Shown here: in pieces, positions 33,460-45,010 of the stretch
Layout of the letters: each line of letters begins with the position of its first letter
Position numbering within the stretch: position 1 is the stretch's first letter
Source of the DNA: Smallanthus sonchifolius
Taxonomy: Eukaryota; Streptophyta; Magnoliopsida; Asterales; Asteraceae
NCBI GenBank assembly: GCA_023525975.1
Contig: CM042032.1
Location: 69,400,260 to 69,464,259 of the forward strand
Direction of reading: 5' to 3'
Length of the DNA: 64,000 bases
Position numbers and translations under genes: made by a program
Notes under the pieces: generated by a model
Told to the model about the DNA's origin: nothing
Seen by the model: only the letters and a program-made list of their open reading frames with translations
Databases searched by the model: none

Positions 33460-36400
33460 TTTAACATCAATGCCAACGAGGCTCAAGCTAACAACGATGT
33501 GGTGAACGGTACATTTCTAATTAATCAGCAATATGCTTCTATCCTGTTCGATACTGGTTCCGATAAGAGTTTCGTGTCCTTTGAATTTGAACCACAACTT
33601 GCTATGAGTCGAGCTAAGTTAGACAAACCCTTTGATATTTTAGTAGCGGATGGTTATTCTGTTTCATGTGACACCATTATTAGAGATTGTACCTTAACCT
33701 TGAGCGATCATGACTTTTCAATCAATCTTATTCCCATGGCTCTCGGAGGTTTCGACATCATAGTAGGCATGGACTAGCTGACCAAGCACCATGCTGAAGT
33801 CGTCTGTTTTGACAAGTATATCCATATCCCTCTTGACTCGGGTGAAGTTTTGAACGTTTATGGTGAGAAGCCGTCAAAAGGACTCAAGCTTATGTCTTGC
33901 ACTACCGCACAGAAGTATTTACGGAAGAAATGTGTGGCATTCTTGGCCCATATTGTGGAACGAAAAGTCAAGGATAAGAACCTCCAAGACTTTCTTGTAA
34001 TCAAAGACTTCCCTGAAGTTTTCCTCGAAGACTTACCTGGTATTCCTCCTATACGCCAAGTCGAATTCTGTATTGTCTTAGTGCCAGGAGCAAACCCCGT
34101 GGCCAAGTCACCTTATCGTCTTGCACCATCAAAGATGCAGGAACTTTCAAGTCAACTCCAAGAACTCTCTGACAAAGGATTCATTCGTCCTAGCGTTTCC
34201 CCTTGGGGAGCACCTGTTCTATTCGTCAAGAAGAAGGATGGTTCTTTTCGAATGTGCATCGACTATCGAGAACTTAACAAGCTTACCGTGAAGAACCGTT
34301 ATCCACTTCCTAGGATTGACGATTTGTTCGATCAGCTTCAAGGCTCGACTTATTTCTCTAAGATCGATCTTCGTTCTGGTTATCACTAGTTACGAGTACT
34401 CGAATCCGATATCCCCAAGACAGCCTTTTGTACAAGATATGGTCATTACGAGTTCATGGTTATGCCATTCGGACTAACCAATGCACCCGCGGTATTCATG
34501 GATTTTATGAACCGCGTGTGTAAGCCGTACTTGGACAAGTTTGTAATCGTCTTCATTGACGACATTCTCATCTATTCAAAATAAAAAGCAGAACATGAGG
34601 AACACTTGCGTTTGGTTTTGGACCTATTGAAGAAGGAGCAATTATACGCTAAGTTCTCCAAATGTGAATTTTGGCTAAAGGAAGTCCAATTCTTAGGACA
34701 CATAGTCAACGAGAAGGGTATTCATGTGGATCCCGCTAAGATTGAGGCAGTAAAGAACTGGCAAGCCCCAAAGACCCCTACCGAAGTCCGCTCATTTCTA
34801 GGTTTAGCGGGCTATTATCGTCGTTTCATAGCGAACTTTTCAAAGATCGCGGTACCACTCACAGCCTTAACTCACAAAGGAAAACCCTACGAGTGGGGAC
34901 CAAAACAAGAGGAAGCCTTTCAAATCCAAAAACAGAAACTGTGTGAGGCTCCTATCCTGACTCTTCCCGATGGAACCGAAGACTTTGTCGTTTACTGTGA
35001 CGCTTCCCACTTAGGCCTTGGTTGTGTACTAATGCAGCGAGGAAAAGTGATTGCTTATGCGTCCCGACAACTCAAAATCCATGAGAAGAATTATACGACG
35101 CACGATCTTGAGTTGGGTGCGGTCGTATTTGCTCTAAAAATTTGGAGACATTACCTATATGGTACAAAATGTGAGGTTTACACCAATCATAAGAGCCTCC
35201 AGCACATTTTCAATAAAAAAGAACTCAACATGAGGCAAAGGTGTTGGGTTGAACTCCTAAACGACTACGACTGCAATATTCGTTATCATCCGGGTAAGGC
35301 GAATGTCGTGGCCGATGCTCTTAGCCGTAAGGAACCTATCAAGATCCACAGCATTCGAATCCAAAATGATATTCAAACTCGCATCCTAGAATCACAACAT
35401 CATTCTGTCACTGAAGGAAACATGTACGACGAAATGTCATATGGTGCTGAACTCCAACTTGAAACCAAACCCAATGGGTTACTTTACTTTCTAAATCGTA
35501 TCTGGATTCCGGGCCGTGACAACCTTCGTACCTTTATCATGAACGAGGCTCACAAGACGCGTTATTCTGTGCATCCTGGTGCAGACAAAATGTACATGGA
35601 TCTCCGTACCCAATACTAGTGGCCTGGTATGAAGAAGGACATTGCCCTCTATGTGTCAAAAATGCCTTACTTGTTTAAAGGTTAAAGCCGAGCACCAGCG
35701 TCCATCTGGTTTACTTGAACAACCTGAGATTCCCGTATGTAAATGGGAGTGTATTTCCATGGACTTTATAACCAAACTCCCACACACATCTCGTGGTCAT
35801 GATAGCATTTGGGTAATCATCAACCGTCTGACAAAATCTGCTCATTTCATACCCATACGTGAAGACTATCGAGTGGAGAAACTAGCTCAAATCTATATTG
35901 ATGAGATCGTTAGTCGTCACGGTGTACCTCTCAATATTATTTCTGATCGTGATGGACGATTCACCTCTCGCTTCTGGCAATCCCTGCAATCAGCTTTGGG
36001 CACTCAACTAAATCTTAGTACTGCTTATCACCCGCAAACTGATGGTCAATCTGAGCGAACTACTCAAACTCTCGAAAACATGCTTAGAGCCTGTGTCATT
36101 GACTTCAAGGGAAATTGGGATTTACATCTACCCCTAATCGAGTTCTCGTACAACAACAGTTATCACACGAGCATTAGCATGGCTCCTTTTGAAGCACTTT
36201 ATGGTCGGAAGTGCCGATCTCCTATCTGTTGGACTGAAATTGGTGAATCACAAATCAATGGTCCTGAACTTATTCAAGAGACCTCCGACAAGATAATATT
36301 AATCCGAGACAACCTTCTGGTAGCAAGAAGTCGGCAAAAAAGCTATGCCGACAAACGTCGAAAACCCTTAGAATTTTAAGTTGACGATCTGGTTCTTCTC

Positions 36401-36815
36401 AAGGAATCCCCTTGGAAAGGTGTAGTTCATTTTGGAAAGAAAGGGAAAATTGCTCCAAGATTCGTAGGTCCTTTTAAAATCCTTGAGCGGATTGGGAAGG
36501 TAGCCTACAAATTGGATCTACCTGAAGGACTCAGTAACGTTCATCAAACATTTCATGTCTCAAACCTAAAGAAATGCTTAGCTGACGAGAATCTCCACAT
36601 ACCACTTGACGAGGTTCACATTGACGAAACAATGCACTTCGTGGAGAAGCCCGTGGAGATCATGGACTGAGAAGTTAAGCAACTCAAGCGAAGTCGCATT
36701 CCAATTGTTAAGGTTGTGGGAATCCAAACGTGGCCCTGAGTTCACTTGGGAACGTGAGGATCAAATGAAAGCCAAATACCCACATCTGTTTCCAGGACCC
36801 TCTTCCTAATCAATT
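33460..36815 (+). pseudogene. Gypsy Pol: protease, RT, RNase H, integrase
   Basis: Protease: SILFDTGSDKSFVS (active D-T-G), 33538 onward. [64 protein letters not shown], then [15 protein letters not shown] and [11 protein letters not shown] with the YVDD-like F-I-D-D box. RNase [18 protein letters not shown] to [10 protein letters not shown]. Integrase: [11 protein letters not shown] zinc part, then [53 protein letters not shown], so the D-D-E residues are kept. A chromodomain-type tail is not evident, but FVGPFKILERIG and HVSNLKKC follow. In-frame stops: 33775, 34387, 34582, 35617, 36377 and 36668; a one-base insertion lies near 35657. It makes no full-length polyprotein. Confidence 0.92.
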
Positions 36816-36825
36816 TCGGGACGAA

Positions 36826-36846
36826 ATTTTCTAAAGTAGGGGAGAC
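36826..36846 (+). other. Gypsy polypurine tract
   Basis: AAAGTAGGGGAGAC touches the 3' LTR, with a GGGACGAAATTTTC box just before it. It primes plus-strand synthesis. Confidence 0.8.
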
Positions 36847-39266
36847 TGTAATCTCCAGGAAATTTCCCGTTTTTATTTTAACTTTTCCGGCAATGTAAGT
36901 TCATTATTTTGGTGAATCGCATTTATGAAGAACCTTAATTACCTACTTCAAATTCATAAGTAATAAATATTTATGTTATATGCTTTGTAAATAATTGTCA
37001 CCATCCTATTCCATAAATATATATGTACATACTAAGTCATTTCTAAAACTATATATATACACACACGATATAAACAATTTATTATGAAAATATAACATTG
37101 CTAGTATTTTTAAATTACTAAAGGTAAATAAAACAAATAAATATATAATTATATCTATAAACATATTAAATATGAATTATGATGGAATGAAGTCATGAAC
37201 ATAAAATTTATGAGCACTTAAGTTGAAATATGTTATGAAATTAAAAACTATTTTTCATATTTTGCAATCTTAATCCCTATAACAAATTAAATTTTGTAAA
37301 TAAGCCCATGATACTACCCTATAAATAGACCCTCATTCTTCCCTCATTCTCACACCATATCAAGTTCTAATCCCTCTCTCAAGATTCAAAGTCGTTTCCA
37401 TATTCATAAGTAAGTTCTTCTTATATTCTTGCTTGTTCATACTTTTCCTTTAAAAATCTCTCATAACTAGCTAGATCTATGATCCCTAACATGTTTATGT
37501 TATAATCATAGACCTATCCAAGATCAAAAGCCCTATTTTAATTAAAATTGTGTCAAACTTTTATTTAAAAGCTTGGTTGATCATTCTTACTCCTTTCAAT
37601 TTCAAAAATTATGTTTTTACTAAAAATCCTCATTTTCAAGTTAAATTATTTAATATCCAATTTCTATCTTTACATAAACTTATATTTTCACTTTAGCCCA
37701 TATACTTTCCAAACACAAACTAAACTTGGTTAAGTATGCAAATAGAGTAAATTTCAAACCAGTATGTAGTTATCTGACAAACATTAAAGTTCTGGCTAGG
37801 AAAAGACGGGGTTCTGATCCGACCAACTCTTTCCTAGGAACTTTTCTGTTAGAGGTACTACTCTGGAATGATAACCATTCTAATGTACAACAACCACTTT
37901 CAACTAATTATGATTATGATTATAAACTCATTTCTTTATAAATATTTATACAAACTTTTATATAATTTATTTTTATTATATGAGAACATTTAAAACTCAA
38001 TTCTATACTTTTAATTAATAATTAATTAAAACATTATTATACTTTAAATTTTGGTGTAATTACCAACTAATTAAATCATTATTTTTAACACTTGTTTTTC
38101 ATAAATCAAATGAAAAGTTTCATTCATTTATTTATGTAGTAAATTATTTAATTAATCAACTAATTATTACTCATTTATTTATTCATCTATCTATTAATTT
38201 ATGCAATTACAAATAAAAGAAAACTAGTCATTTATTTATTTGTGTATTTATTTACAAACAAAAGAAACCTATTTATTTATTCATACGTTTATATAATTAT
38301 TACAAACAAACAACATCGTTATTAATTCTTTCACTTATTACAATACAAATATTTATCAAAGATTTACATAAAATATTATTTGCAACTCAAATAATTATTT
38401 TATTATTAAAATGAGGACAATCACATCAATCTCCTCGCACAATAGGATTCTCTATTTCAGTTGTGCAAATCATTGATATATATGTTCCATCAAACATAGG
38501 TTAACCTTGTGATTAGCTAGAACATTTGTGCAATATACTTGTGTGACATCCAAGCTACTCATTGCAAGGTGAGTTTATATAGCCCATTTTTACTGTTTTT
38601 GCTTTTGGGGTGAAACATGTTATCAACTTTATCTATTTAAACAATTCAATATATGTTGTGCTTGATCTTTATGCTTTATATTTGAACTACTTGGTGACCA
38701 TTGCATGTGTTTCATGCCAGTACATTCATTAACTTGCAGCCCAAGCCTAAGGTAGTACCTAACATGATCATTTATATGGGAAACTGAAACTATAACTTAC
38801 CACAAGACCTTGACGGGTTTTGTTGGGTATTAACTATAACTTGGAGTATACGCTTGCTCCCTTTTTAAAATAGCAATCAGTGGGATTGCGTATCTTGTTT
38901 TCTATTATCAGGCTTGAATTGTACGCTTGGAACCTTGTATGTTCTCACATATATGCTTTAGACATGCGTTGAACATATTGAATTGTAATCTATACTAACT
39001 CTTTGGTGTCAAAACCTGTGTGTCTCACCAACTACTTGTAGTTAACAGTTACTTACATGTTTCAGGTGCACCTGTTTGAGGACTACTTGCTCACCTAGGA
39101 CTTGGACCTAGTTTAATTTAAATTATGTTTTGAACGTTTCATTTTCCTATGTAACGGATGCTTTTAATTTGAATAATAAATATTATCATATTTAATAGAT
39201 GATCATGTGCTTATGAACAACCGCGTCAGCCCCGGCGTTTAATCCGCCGCAGGCCGGGGTGTGACA
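36847..39266 (+). repeat. Gypsy 3' LTR
   Basis: 2420 bp, nearly identical to the 5' LTR, with intact TGTAAT and GTGACA termini. Small differences include loss of one ATTAATTG block near 38030 and one CTAT unit near 38190. Confidence 0.95.
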
Positions 39267-39271
39267 TATCT

Positions 39272-39390
39272 ATACGTGGCACATAGAGATGTGATGGATG
39301 ACTAGTTGCAGAAGGTACCTCGTACCCTATACGCATCGTATTGCCCTATACGATGCGTATAAGGTTGGAATGACCACTTTGTACGAGGCT
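39272..39390 (-). repeat. Right arm of the split inverted repeat
   Basis: The partner of 29131-29226. It carries an extra TATACGATGCGTATA near-palindrome relative to the left arm. Together the arms would form a large hairpin if the gypsy element were absent. Confidence 0.8.
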
Positions 39391-39515
39391 GTCGGTTTGA
39401 CCTGGCTATACGAAGTGTATAGGGGCCAAATTTTGTATATTTAACCATGCATAATTCTCATTTGAACGTATCGTTCAAAAAATTTTAAAACGATTTCCCT
39501 CAAAAAATTATAGCC

Positions 39516-40108
39516 ATGTCTTTGTGGTGGGATGGTAACTACGGTTTTCAGGTAAATTCTAACGAGTCGCTGGAAAACAACCCGCAAAGTTCTAGATTTC
39601 AAGATGTGAACCGGGAGGAGGTCTCGTCCGACGTTTATTCTAATCAATGGGTAAGGCTTCCAGATTTGAACGAGCCACTAAGCAATCCCGAGTTCGTATA
39701 CGGTGAATCCTCTTATCTTACACAACCCACGGACGACTTCGTGTACGGTGAAGTCTCTTACCCGACACAACAAACCGACAACTTTGTATACGCGGGGAAC
39801 AAGCCGACTAACGACTCCGAAGACGAGGAACAAACCCATCCAACCGTGTCGTATAAAACTGGCCAGGTATAACATTCCTATATATATATATATACATACA
39901 TTTAGTTTGATGTTTATTAACTTTTACCGTACCGTTGTTGCAGAATTTTCAGTCTCGTGAACAGTTGGTGGATTGGGCTATACGCAGAGGACGTGAGAAT
40001 GGTTACGTCATTGTCACCCGACGATCAAGGAGAAAAGGCGACGACCTGTCGGAACCGGTTATCAAAGTGTGGCTTGTGTGTGACCGTCAGACAGGGAATG
40101 ACATGTGA
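39516..40108 (+). pseudogene. MULE/FAR1-like N-terminal fragment, two exons
   Basis: Exon 1 (39516-39866) encodes 117 residues, acidic and with a repeated FVYGE-SY-TQ-T-D unit (three copies near residues 65-95). The intron has GT at 39867 and CAG at 39941-39943. Exon 2 (39944-40108) encodes NFQSREQLVDWAIRRGREN, GYVIVTRRSRRKG and KVWLVCDRQTGND before TGA. The SREELxxW...GYVIVTxRS...VxLxCDRGG pattern is that of the N-terminal zinc-binding part of plant Mutator-like/FAR1-like proteins. The transposase and SWIM domains are missing, and CTATACG palindromes follow at once. It could be a truncated MULE or a degenerate domesticated relative. Confidence 0.7.
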
Positions 40109-40132
40109 CATTCTGTTGTCAGAGACTGAACC

Positions 40133-40243
40133 CTATACGCCTCGTATTGGCCTATACGATGGCATATAGGGCGGCAACGTGTCCATTTAGTAATATTCCG
40201 TGTGTGTATAGAATATCCCTTAAATAATGATATTAAATAATAA
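40133..40243 (+). repeat. CTATACG near-palindromes, third cluster
   Basis: CTATACGCCTCGTAT (40133-40147) and CTATACGATGGCATATAG (40152-40169) close the MULE-like region. Similar words occur at 29145, 29202, 39328, 39345 and 39406. Confidence 0.7.
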
Positions 40244-40726
40244 TCTTTGTATTAATAAATAAAAATCCTATGGACACGTGTCACTTTCTGGTTCATTTTT
40301 ATCATTTTTTCCCGCATCTCTCTCCTATTGAATAATGATATTAAAAGAACTTATTTTTAGATTTTTAATATAAATCTAATTACGGATATTTATTATTTAG
40401 TTATAAATAGTTATTATATCATCAATCAAATGAATTTAATATGAATTAACATTTATCAATTAAATAAAAAAATTAAAATCGGTTGAAAAAAACGTTTTAA
40501 AAACCAACTTAACAGAGCTTATAACTGTCATGACAAATTGCATTTTTTAAAGACATATTTTGACATGTGTGTGTTAACAAATTACATTATATTTTATTCA
40601 ACCGATGTAATAAACCGGTTTATTCAACCCGTGTATTACACGTGTTTTTAAAAATATAAATTTTTATTACTAAATATATAACATTTTATTTATTTAACCC
40701 GTGTAATACACGAGATTTTAACGTAG
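40244..40726 (+). mobile_element. Non-autonomous Helitron, 483 bp
   Basis: The 5' end TCTTTGTATTAATAAATAAA is followed by GGACACGTGTCAC and a TCTCTCCTATTGAATAATG stretch. These words are shared with the Helitrons at 50669-50998 and 53124-53558. The 3' end has the CCCGTGTAATACACG hairpin, GATTTTAAC and GTAG-T (CTAG with one change). Confidence 0.7.
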
Positions 40727-40858
40727 TTACCTAATAAATAAAATAAAAATAAGATTAGTTAAAAAATTTCATTGATAATAACAAAAACATTACATAATGA
40801 TAAAATAAAAAAATAGATCACTTCAAATTGAAAAAAACATAATCATAACAAAAATTAT

Positions 40859-41620
40859 CTAGTCTTCATCGTTCTCGGGTAGTCGAGTTGTGTAAATATG
40901 TTCCACCAAATCTAAGAGAATGTTGATATGCGTTTCTATGTTACGTAATTCTCGAATATTAGCTTCTTTTTATTTGGCATCAATTTCTCCTAGTCCAAAA
41001 GACAGTTGAATATCATTTTCATTATACCTACAAATAGTTTGATCTTCGTCTTCTAAAATCATGTTATGTAATATAATACACGCACATATTATTTTTTTAT
41101 GCTTTTAAGTGACCATGCTCGTGTCGGTGTGTGCACTACGTGCCAACGTTAGTTGAGGACACCAAATGCTCGTTCCACATCCTTCCTTGCTGTTTCTTGC
41201 GCTATTTTGAACATTTTTCGTTTTTCATCTTGTGGACCTGTGAACAATTTGATAAATATATAATATTCAAAATATATTCTATTAGTAAGATAATGCTCAT
41301 GCTTGTATTGCATTCCTCTAAGTTCAAACGAAGAGTCGAGTGCTACTCACTTTATGATGTCATACTGATCAAGAACATTGATGTCATTATTGGAACGGGA
41401 AAATCCCAATAACGTATGCGAGAACCATAGATCATGCGACGCCACTACTTGTAGTATTATTGTCGTGTGTGTAAGATCACCTCGCATATATTGACCCCAC
41501 CATGCAATAAACAATTATTCCACTCCTAATGCGCACAATAAAAGCTGCCAAACATTTCCAGAAAGCCATGTTTCGATTCATGCGCCTCATACAATTGTTG
41601 AATGTTATTCCACATCGGGT
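40859..41620 (-). pseudogene. PIF/Harbinger (HARBI1-like) transposase
   Basis: Reading the minus strand across several stops: WNNIQQLYEAHESKHGF, then FLEMFGSFYCAH where functional relatives have GSIDCMHW; MRGDLTHTTIILQVV; SHDLWFSHTLLGF; SNNDINVLDQ; a degenerate stretch; QETARKDVERAFGVL; CACIILHNMILEDED; and a C-terminal TTRLPENDED before TAG. This is the DDE_Tnp_4 order. The first catalytic Asp is Tyr; the second (NNDIN) and the Glu (ERAFG) remain. The protein would cut and paste Harbinger elements with a 3-bp duplication. TIRs were not located. Confidence 0.85.
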
Positions 41621-41689
41621 TATGCAAATATTATTTAAATTGGGATGATTAAATGAGAGTAATAAAATGAAGAAATAAAACAAAAATGT

Positions 41690-41855
41690 AAAAGGACTGA
41701 AATACCCCTCATTTAACTGAGAAAAATGGATGGTGTTAACTGACTGGATGAAAGTGGTAAGATTTTAAAACCACGAGGACCCAGATGCAAGAAAACAAAC
41801 TATTGGATGAAAGTGACAATTTTGACCAAACCATAGAGACGAAAATGACAGTTTA
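41690..41855. repeat. Diverged relative of the 11.7 kb foldback
   Basis: Phrases TGGATGAAAGTG, TTTTAAAACCACGAGGA and GACGAAAATGACAGTTTAC resemble the arms at 11850-12000. Only one arm seems present. Confidence 0.5.
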
Positions 41856-43474
41856 CTCTATTAGTTATTTATCTTTATTATGATAATGAGTTGTATATAT
41901 TCAATTCAGACGGCGGGCTTATTTTGGGTTTGGACAGCAAAGTCACCGGTAATATTTTTATTTCATGATGTTATTTGCATTATTTATTTTTTTATATTAA
42001 AATAAACTTTGGATGACTTCTGACCTGTTACGTTTGTTAATTTCAAGTCAATTTTTTTCTTTTTCGAGTCGGTTAATAACTTTTTTTTTAGTATTTTGGT
42101 TAAGTTTTAATTTTATTAAATTGAAAAAACCGGACCGGAACGGGTATAAAACTTTTTTGATTAGTCAATTTTTTTACTTTGACCTTTTCCATATTCTTTT
42201 AATATTTATGTTTCAGATACATTACATTTGTGATGAAGCAAAAATTGAAGATATTACAACCTGGTTTGGATCCAAGTAGTAAGGGTATGACATGGAATAT
42301 GGCCATGAGACGAGAAGATCTTGAAGTTCATAAGTCAACATTTTGACTGTCATGTTAAAGATGAAAACTTTTAGTGTGTATCTAAGTGTTTATAATTAAA
42401 TAAGTGATGTTTTTTTGTTTGATACAATTTGTTAGGGAAGCTGAGGAGAAAACGAGTTGGTGCAATGGCCCACATTTGCCTACAAGTTAATATCTATAGA
42501 ATTTTTATACAATTTGACTTTTGGAGTCAAACGGGCTAATATGGAATTCGAGATTAGAGGTGACATTTTATCCATTTACCCACAAATGGGTCAATGTTGG
42601 GTAATATTTCATCTTGGTCAAATTGGCTGAAACTAAAAAAATTTATCAAAGATTAAATAGGGTCGAATGATTTGGAAGTCACACAAGCGTATTAATATAG
42701 GACTCATTAAGAACGATTGTTTTTTGATAATTTATAGGACTCATTTTATTTCATTTTGGTTAAGGGATTTAGATCGAATGAGTAGTAAATTTATTTGGGC
42801 ATAATAATCTATCTATTTACGAGGTTTAGAAGATCTAGGAGTTGAGAATTCTGATGCTGAAGAGTGGGTCTTTGAAACTTTTTTATTAGTCACTTTTTTA
42901 GTTCGACCTTTTCACATTCTTTGAATATTTATGTTTCAGATACATTAAACTTGTGAGGTACCGATACTACTATTTGTTGTTGCCTACCAGAATTAAAAAG
43001 TATCTTATGATCACAAAAAAGTAATAGTAAATAAATAACTAACTTTTTACCATTTTGATCCTATATGATGTTACATCGTGCATATAAGTTTTTAACATGA
43101 GTTTTTTTATTACTCGCATAATTATGTCCATTACCAACATGTACGGAGTTAACCACGATTATGTCTCAATCGAATATGTCTGAGGCACACATGATCGGAC
43201 CTAAGACCCGTCGTTGTAGTCCGTGTTCTTGCGAAAGAATATGAAGAATTTTTGTACGTATGTTTTTATCTATTTATATACCTTTTATCTTAGTGTCAAC
43301 AATGTTTGTCTGTCGTTTGTGACTGTTCATGTTATTGCGTATTTTTTGTTGGTATGCAGTTTAGTTTGGCTTTGTTATTATTAAAGTTTTAATTAATCAA
43401 ATCACTAAAATGTCTTTGTTTAGTTTGAATGTTATAAAAACTGAAAACCCGTATCAAGACGGGTGTACTACTAG
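41856..43474 (+). mobile_element. Possible Helitron; 3' end visible only
   Basis: The right end reads CCCGT-ATCAAG-ACGGG (43448-43463), a seven-base spacer and CTAG (43471-43474), then T. A block with TTTATGTTTCAGATACATTA is present twice (about 42150-42232 and 42875-42950). No Rep/helicase coding was recognised and the left end is not placed. Confidence 0.45.
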
Positions 43475-43680
43475 TTATTTATATGGTTGCACTTTAATAA
43501 TATTTTAATAGTATTAGTAATATAATATTAATTGCGGCTCTATTTTATTTATTCTAAAATATCCATTCAACAAAATTGACGTAAAATTAGATGTAAAAAC
43601 TCATGAACTCTATTAAATATTAAATATGTAGGATGATGAATAGTAACCATGTCTAATTAGGACATGTCACGTGACACGTT

Positions 43681-43925
43681 CTAATTTGATTTTTTTTTAA
43701 CTTTCAGTGTTTTTCTATATGTATACGCGTAGTTGGTCCGCTCCTTGGTTACCCATCCGTGAGACGTTTCCAGTTCGCTATAATTAAAATTTTGGGATAT
43801 AACTTTAAAATATTTTGTTATTTTAAATTCTAAATGTATTGTTGCAACGTGTGTATTTTTATGTACGTTGTTCAAAATCGGCGTTACACGCGCCCCTTCA
43901 TAACGCGCGGGTATGTTTTTACTGG
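43681..43925 (+). mobile_element. Possible Helitron 3' end, CTGG type
   Basis: A hairpin CGCGC...GCGCG (43889-43909) is followed by CTGG-T (43922-43926). Upstream words (TTGCAACGTGTGTATTTTTATGTACGT) recall the Helitron-like region at 10.6-10.8 kb. The 5' end is not found. Confidence 0.35.
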
Positions 43926-44274
43926 TTTTATTTTAACAAGGGAGACTAATTTCGTAGTAAGGATGTTCCCGCGAAAAATATGATGAGAAGCCCTTTGAAG
44001 AGTACCAAACCTTTATCTCTACATTTTGTTTTCTCTACTTCCTTCCACTTGAAAATTGCTATTGGCTGATTTCAGATCCCTTTTCTTCATCGTTAAACTT
44101 GTCGACAATCATCTTCAATCACCCCAAATGCACCCACAAGAAAAGTATCACCAAACCTTCATTATCATATCAGTTTTGACTCTTCATAAAACCCACTATC
44201 AAATCGTTCAATCCAACAGCTCAATTCCGAAACCCCATCAAAATCCTTTTGTAACTTCATCTAATCTCTCGAAA
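43926..44274 (+). promoter_or_regulatory. Upstream region and 5' leader of the synthetase gene
   Basis: A CTCTACTTCCTTCC pyrimidine-rich stretch near 44033-44048 could mark the transcription start. The reading frame stays open upstream of 44275 as far as 44056, but the extra residues do not look conserved, so I treat them as leader. Confidence 0.4.
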
Positions 44275-44799
44275 ATGTCTTCTGAACACCAATCGTTCGA
44301 TGAAATGCCAAAGCCAATTCCAACACCAGAGCCGGTGGATCTTTCAAAGTACTCCAAAAGGGTGATCTTGAGAACGATAGTTGATCGAGGAGACGGTGGT
44401 TTGGGGTTGATTGATCAGAGAGTTGTGGTTGGAGGATGGGTCAATACTTCAAGAGAAATGAGGAAAGATCCTCCATCCAAGGTGGATGTAGATGTGAATT
44501 GTGTTGAAGTTTTTCATTCAAAGATTCCTTTTCTTCGAACCTTTATAAAAGCGTTTGGTGGAAACACTACTCATGCCAAAGAGAAACTTGAATCAATCGT
44601 GCAACCACCACCTCTTTCGGTTTCATTCTTGAAAATAAGGGATGGTTCTTCTTTTACTAGCCTTCAGGTAAACAACCCCTTTAATTTCATATTGTTATGA
44701 AATTTCATAGAGATATTGTATAGTTAGGCCGTCCATGTTTCATTTTGCTTCAATTGGGATAAAAGGTAATAAAAAAACTGTAAGTTAATGTAAAATGTT

Positions 44800-45010
44800 G
44801 AAAGAGTGGTGCAGTGGTAAGCATCTGATTCCCTCTAGCAGTGGTCTCAGGTTCGAATCCTGCTTCCACTGGTTTCTAGTCATAACCTCTTGAAGGCTAC
44901 CTGCTCAGAGGCCAACACATGTTGTGACTTGCATGATACCGTTGGTTAGCAGGGTATTGACGGTCCTGTGAGTTTCCCTGTAATGATAACGTGTCACGTT
45001 AACATAATTT
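44800..45010 (+). mobile_element. tRNA-derived SINE in synthetase intron 1
   Basis: A box A-like GTGGTGCAGTGGTAAGC (44811-44827) and box B GGTTCGAATCC (44851-44861) are spaced as in a tRNA. A tail follows with TAGCAGGGTATTGACGG, related to the SINE at 45686-45868. Flanking GTTAATGTAAAAT and GTTAACATAATTT may be an eroded duplication. Confidence 0.7.

Larger units (their letters stand above)
29227..39266 (+). mobile_element. Full-length Ty3/gypsy element, coding region dead
   Basis: Both LTRs (about 2.43 kb), an exact TATCT target duplication (29222-29226 and 39267-39271), primer-binding site, polypurine tract and the domain order gag-protease-RT-RNase H-integrase are all present. By order and sequence it is a chromovirus-side or similar Ty3/gypsy. 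LTRs differ by only a few percent or less by eye, mostly transitions, so insertion was recent; yet gag-pol carries at least seven stops and two frameshifts. Confidence 0.95.

Noticed and set aside
44811..44880. A genuine tRNA gene
   Set aside because: Boxes A and B are present, but the acceptor stem does not pair and a SINE tail follows, so a SINE is the better call.
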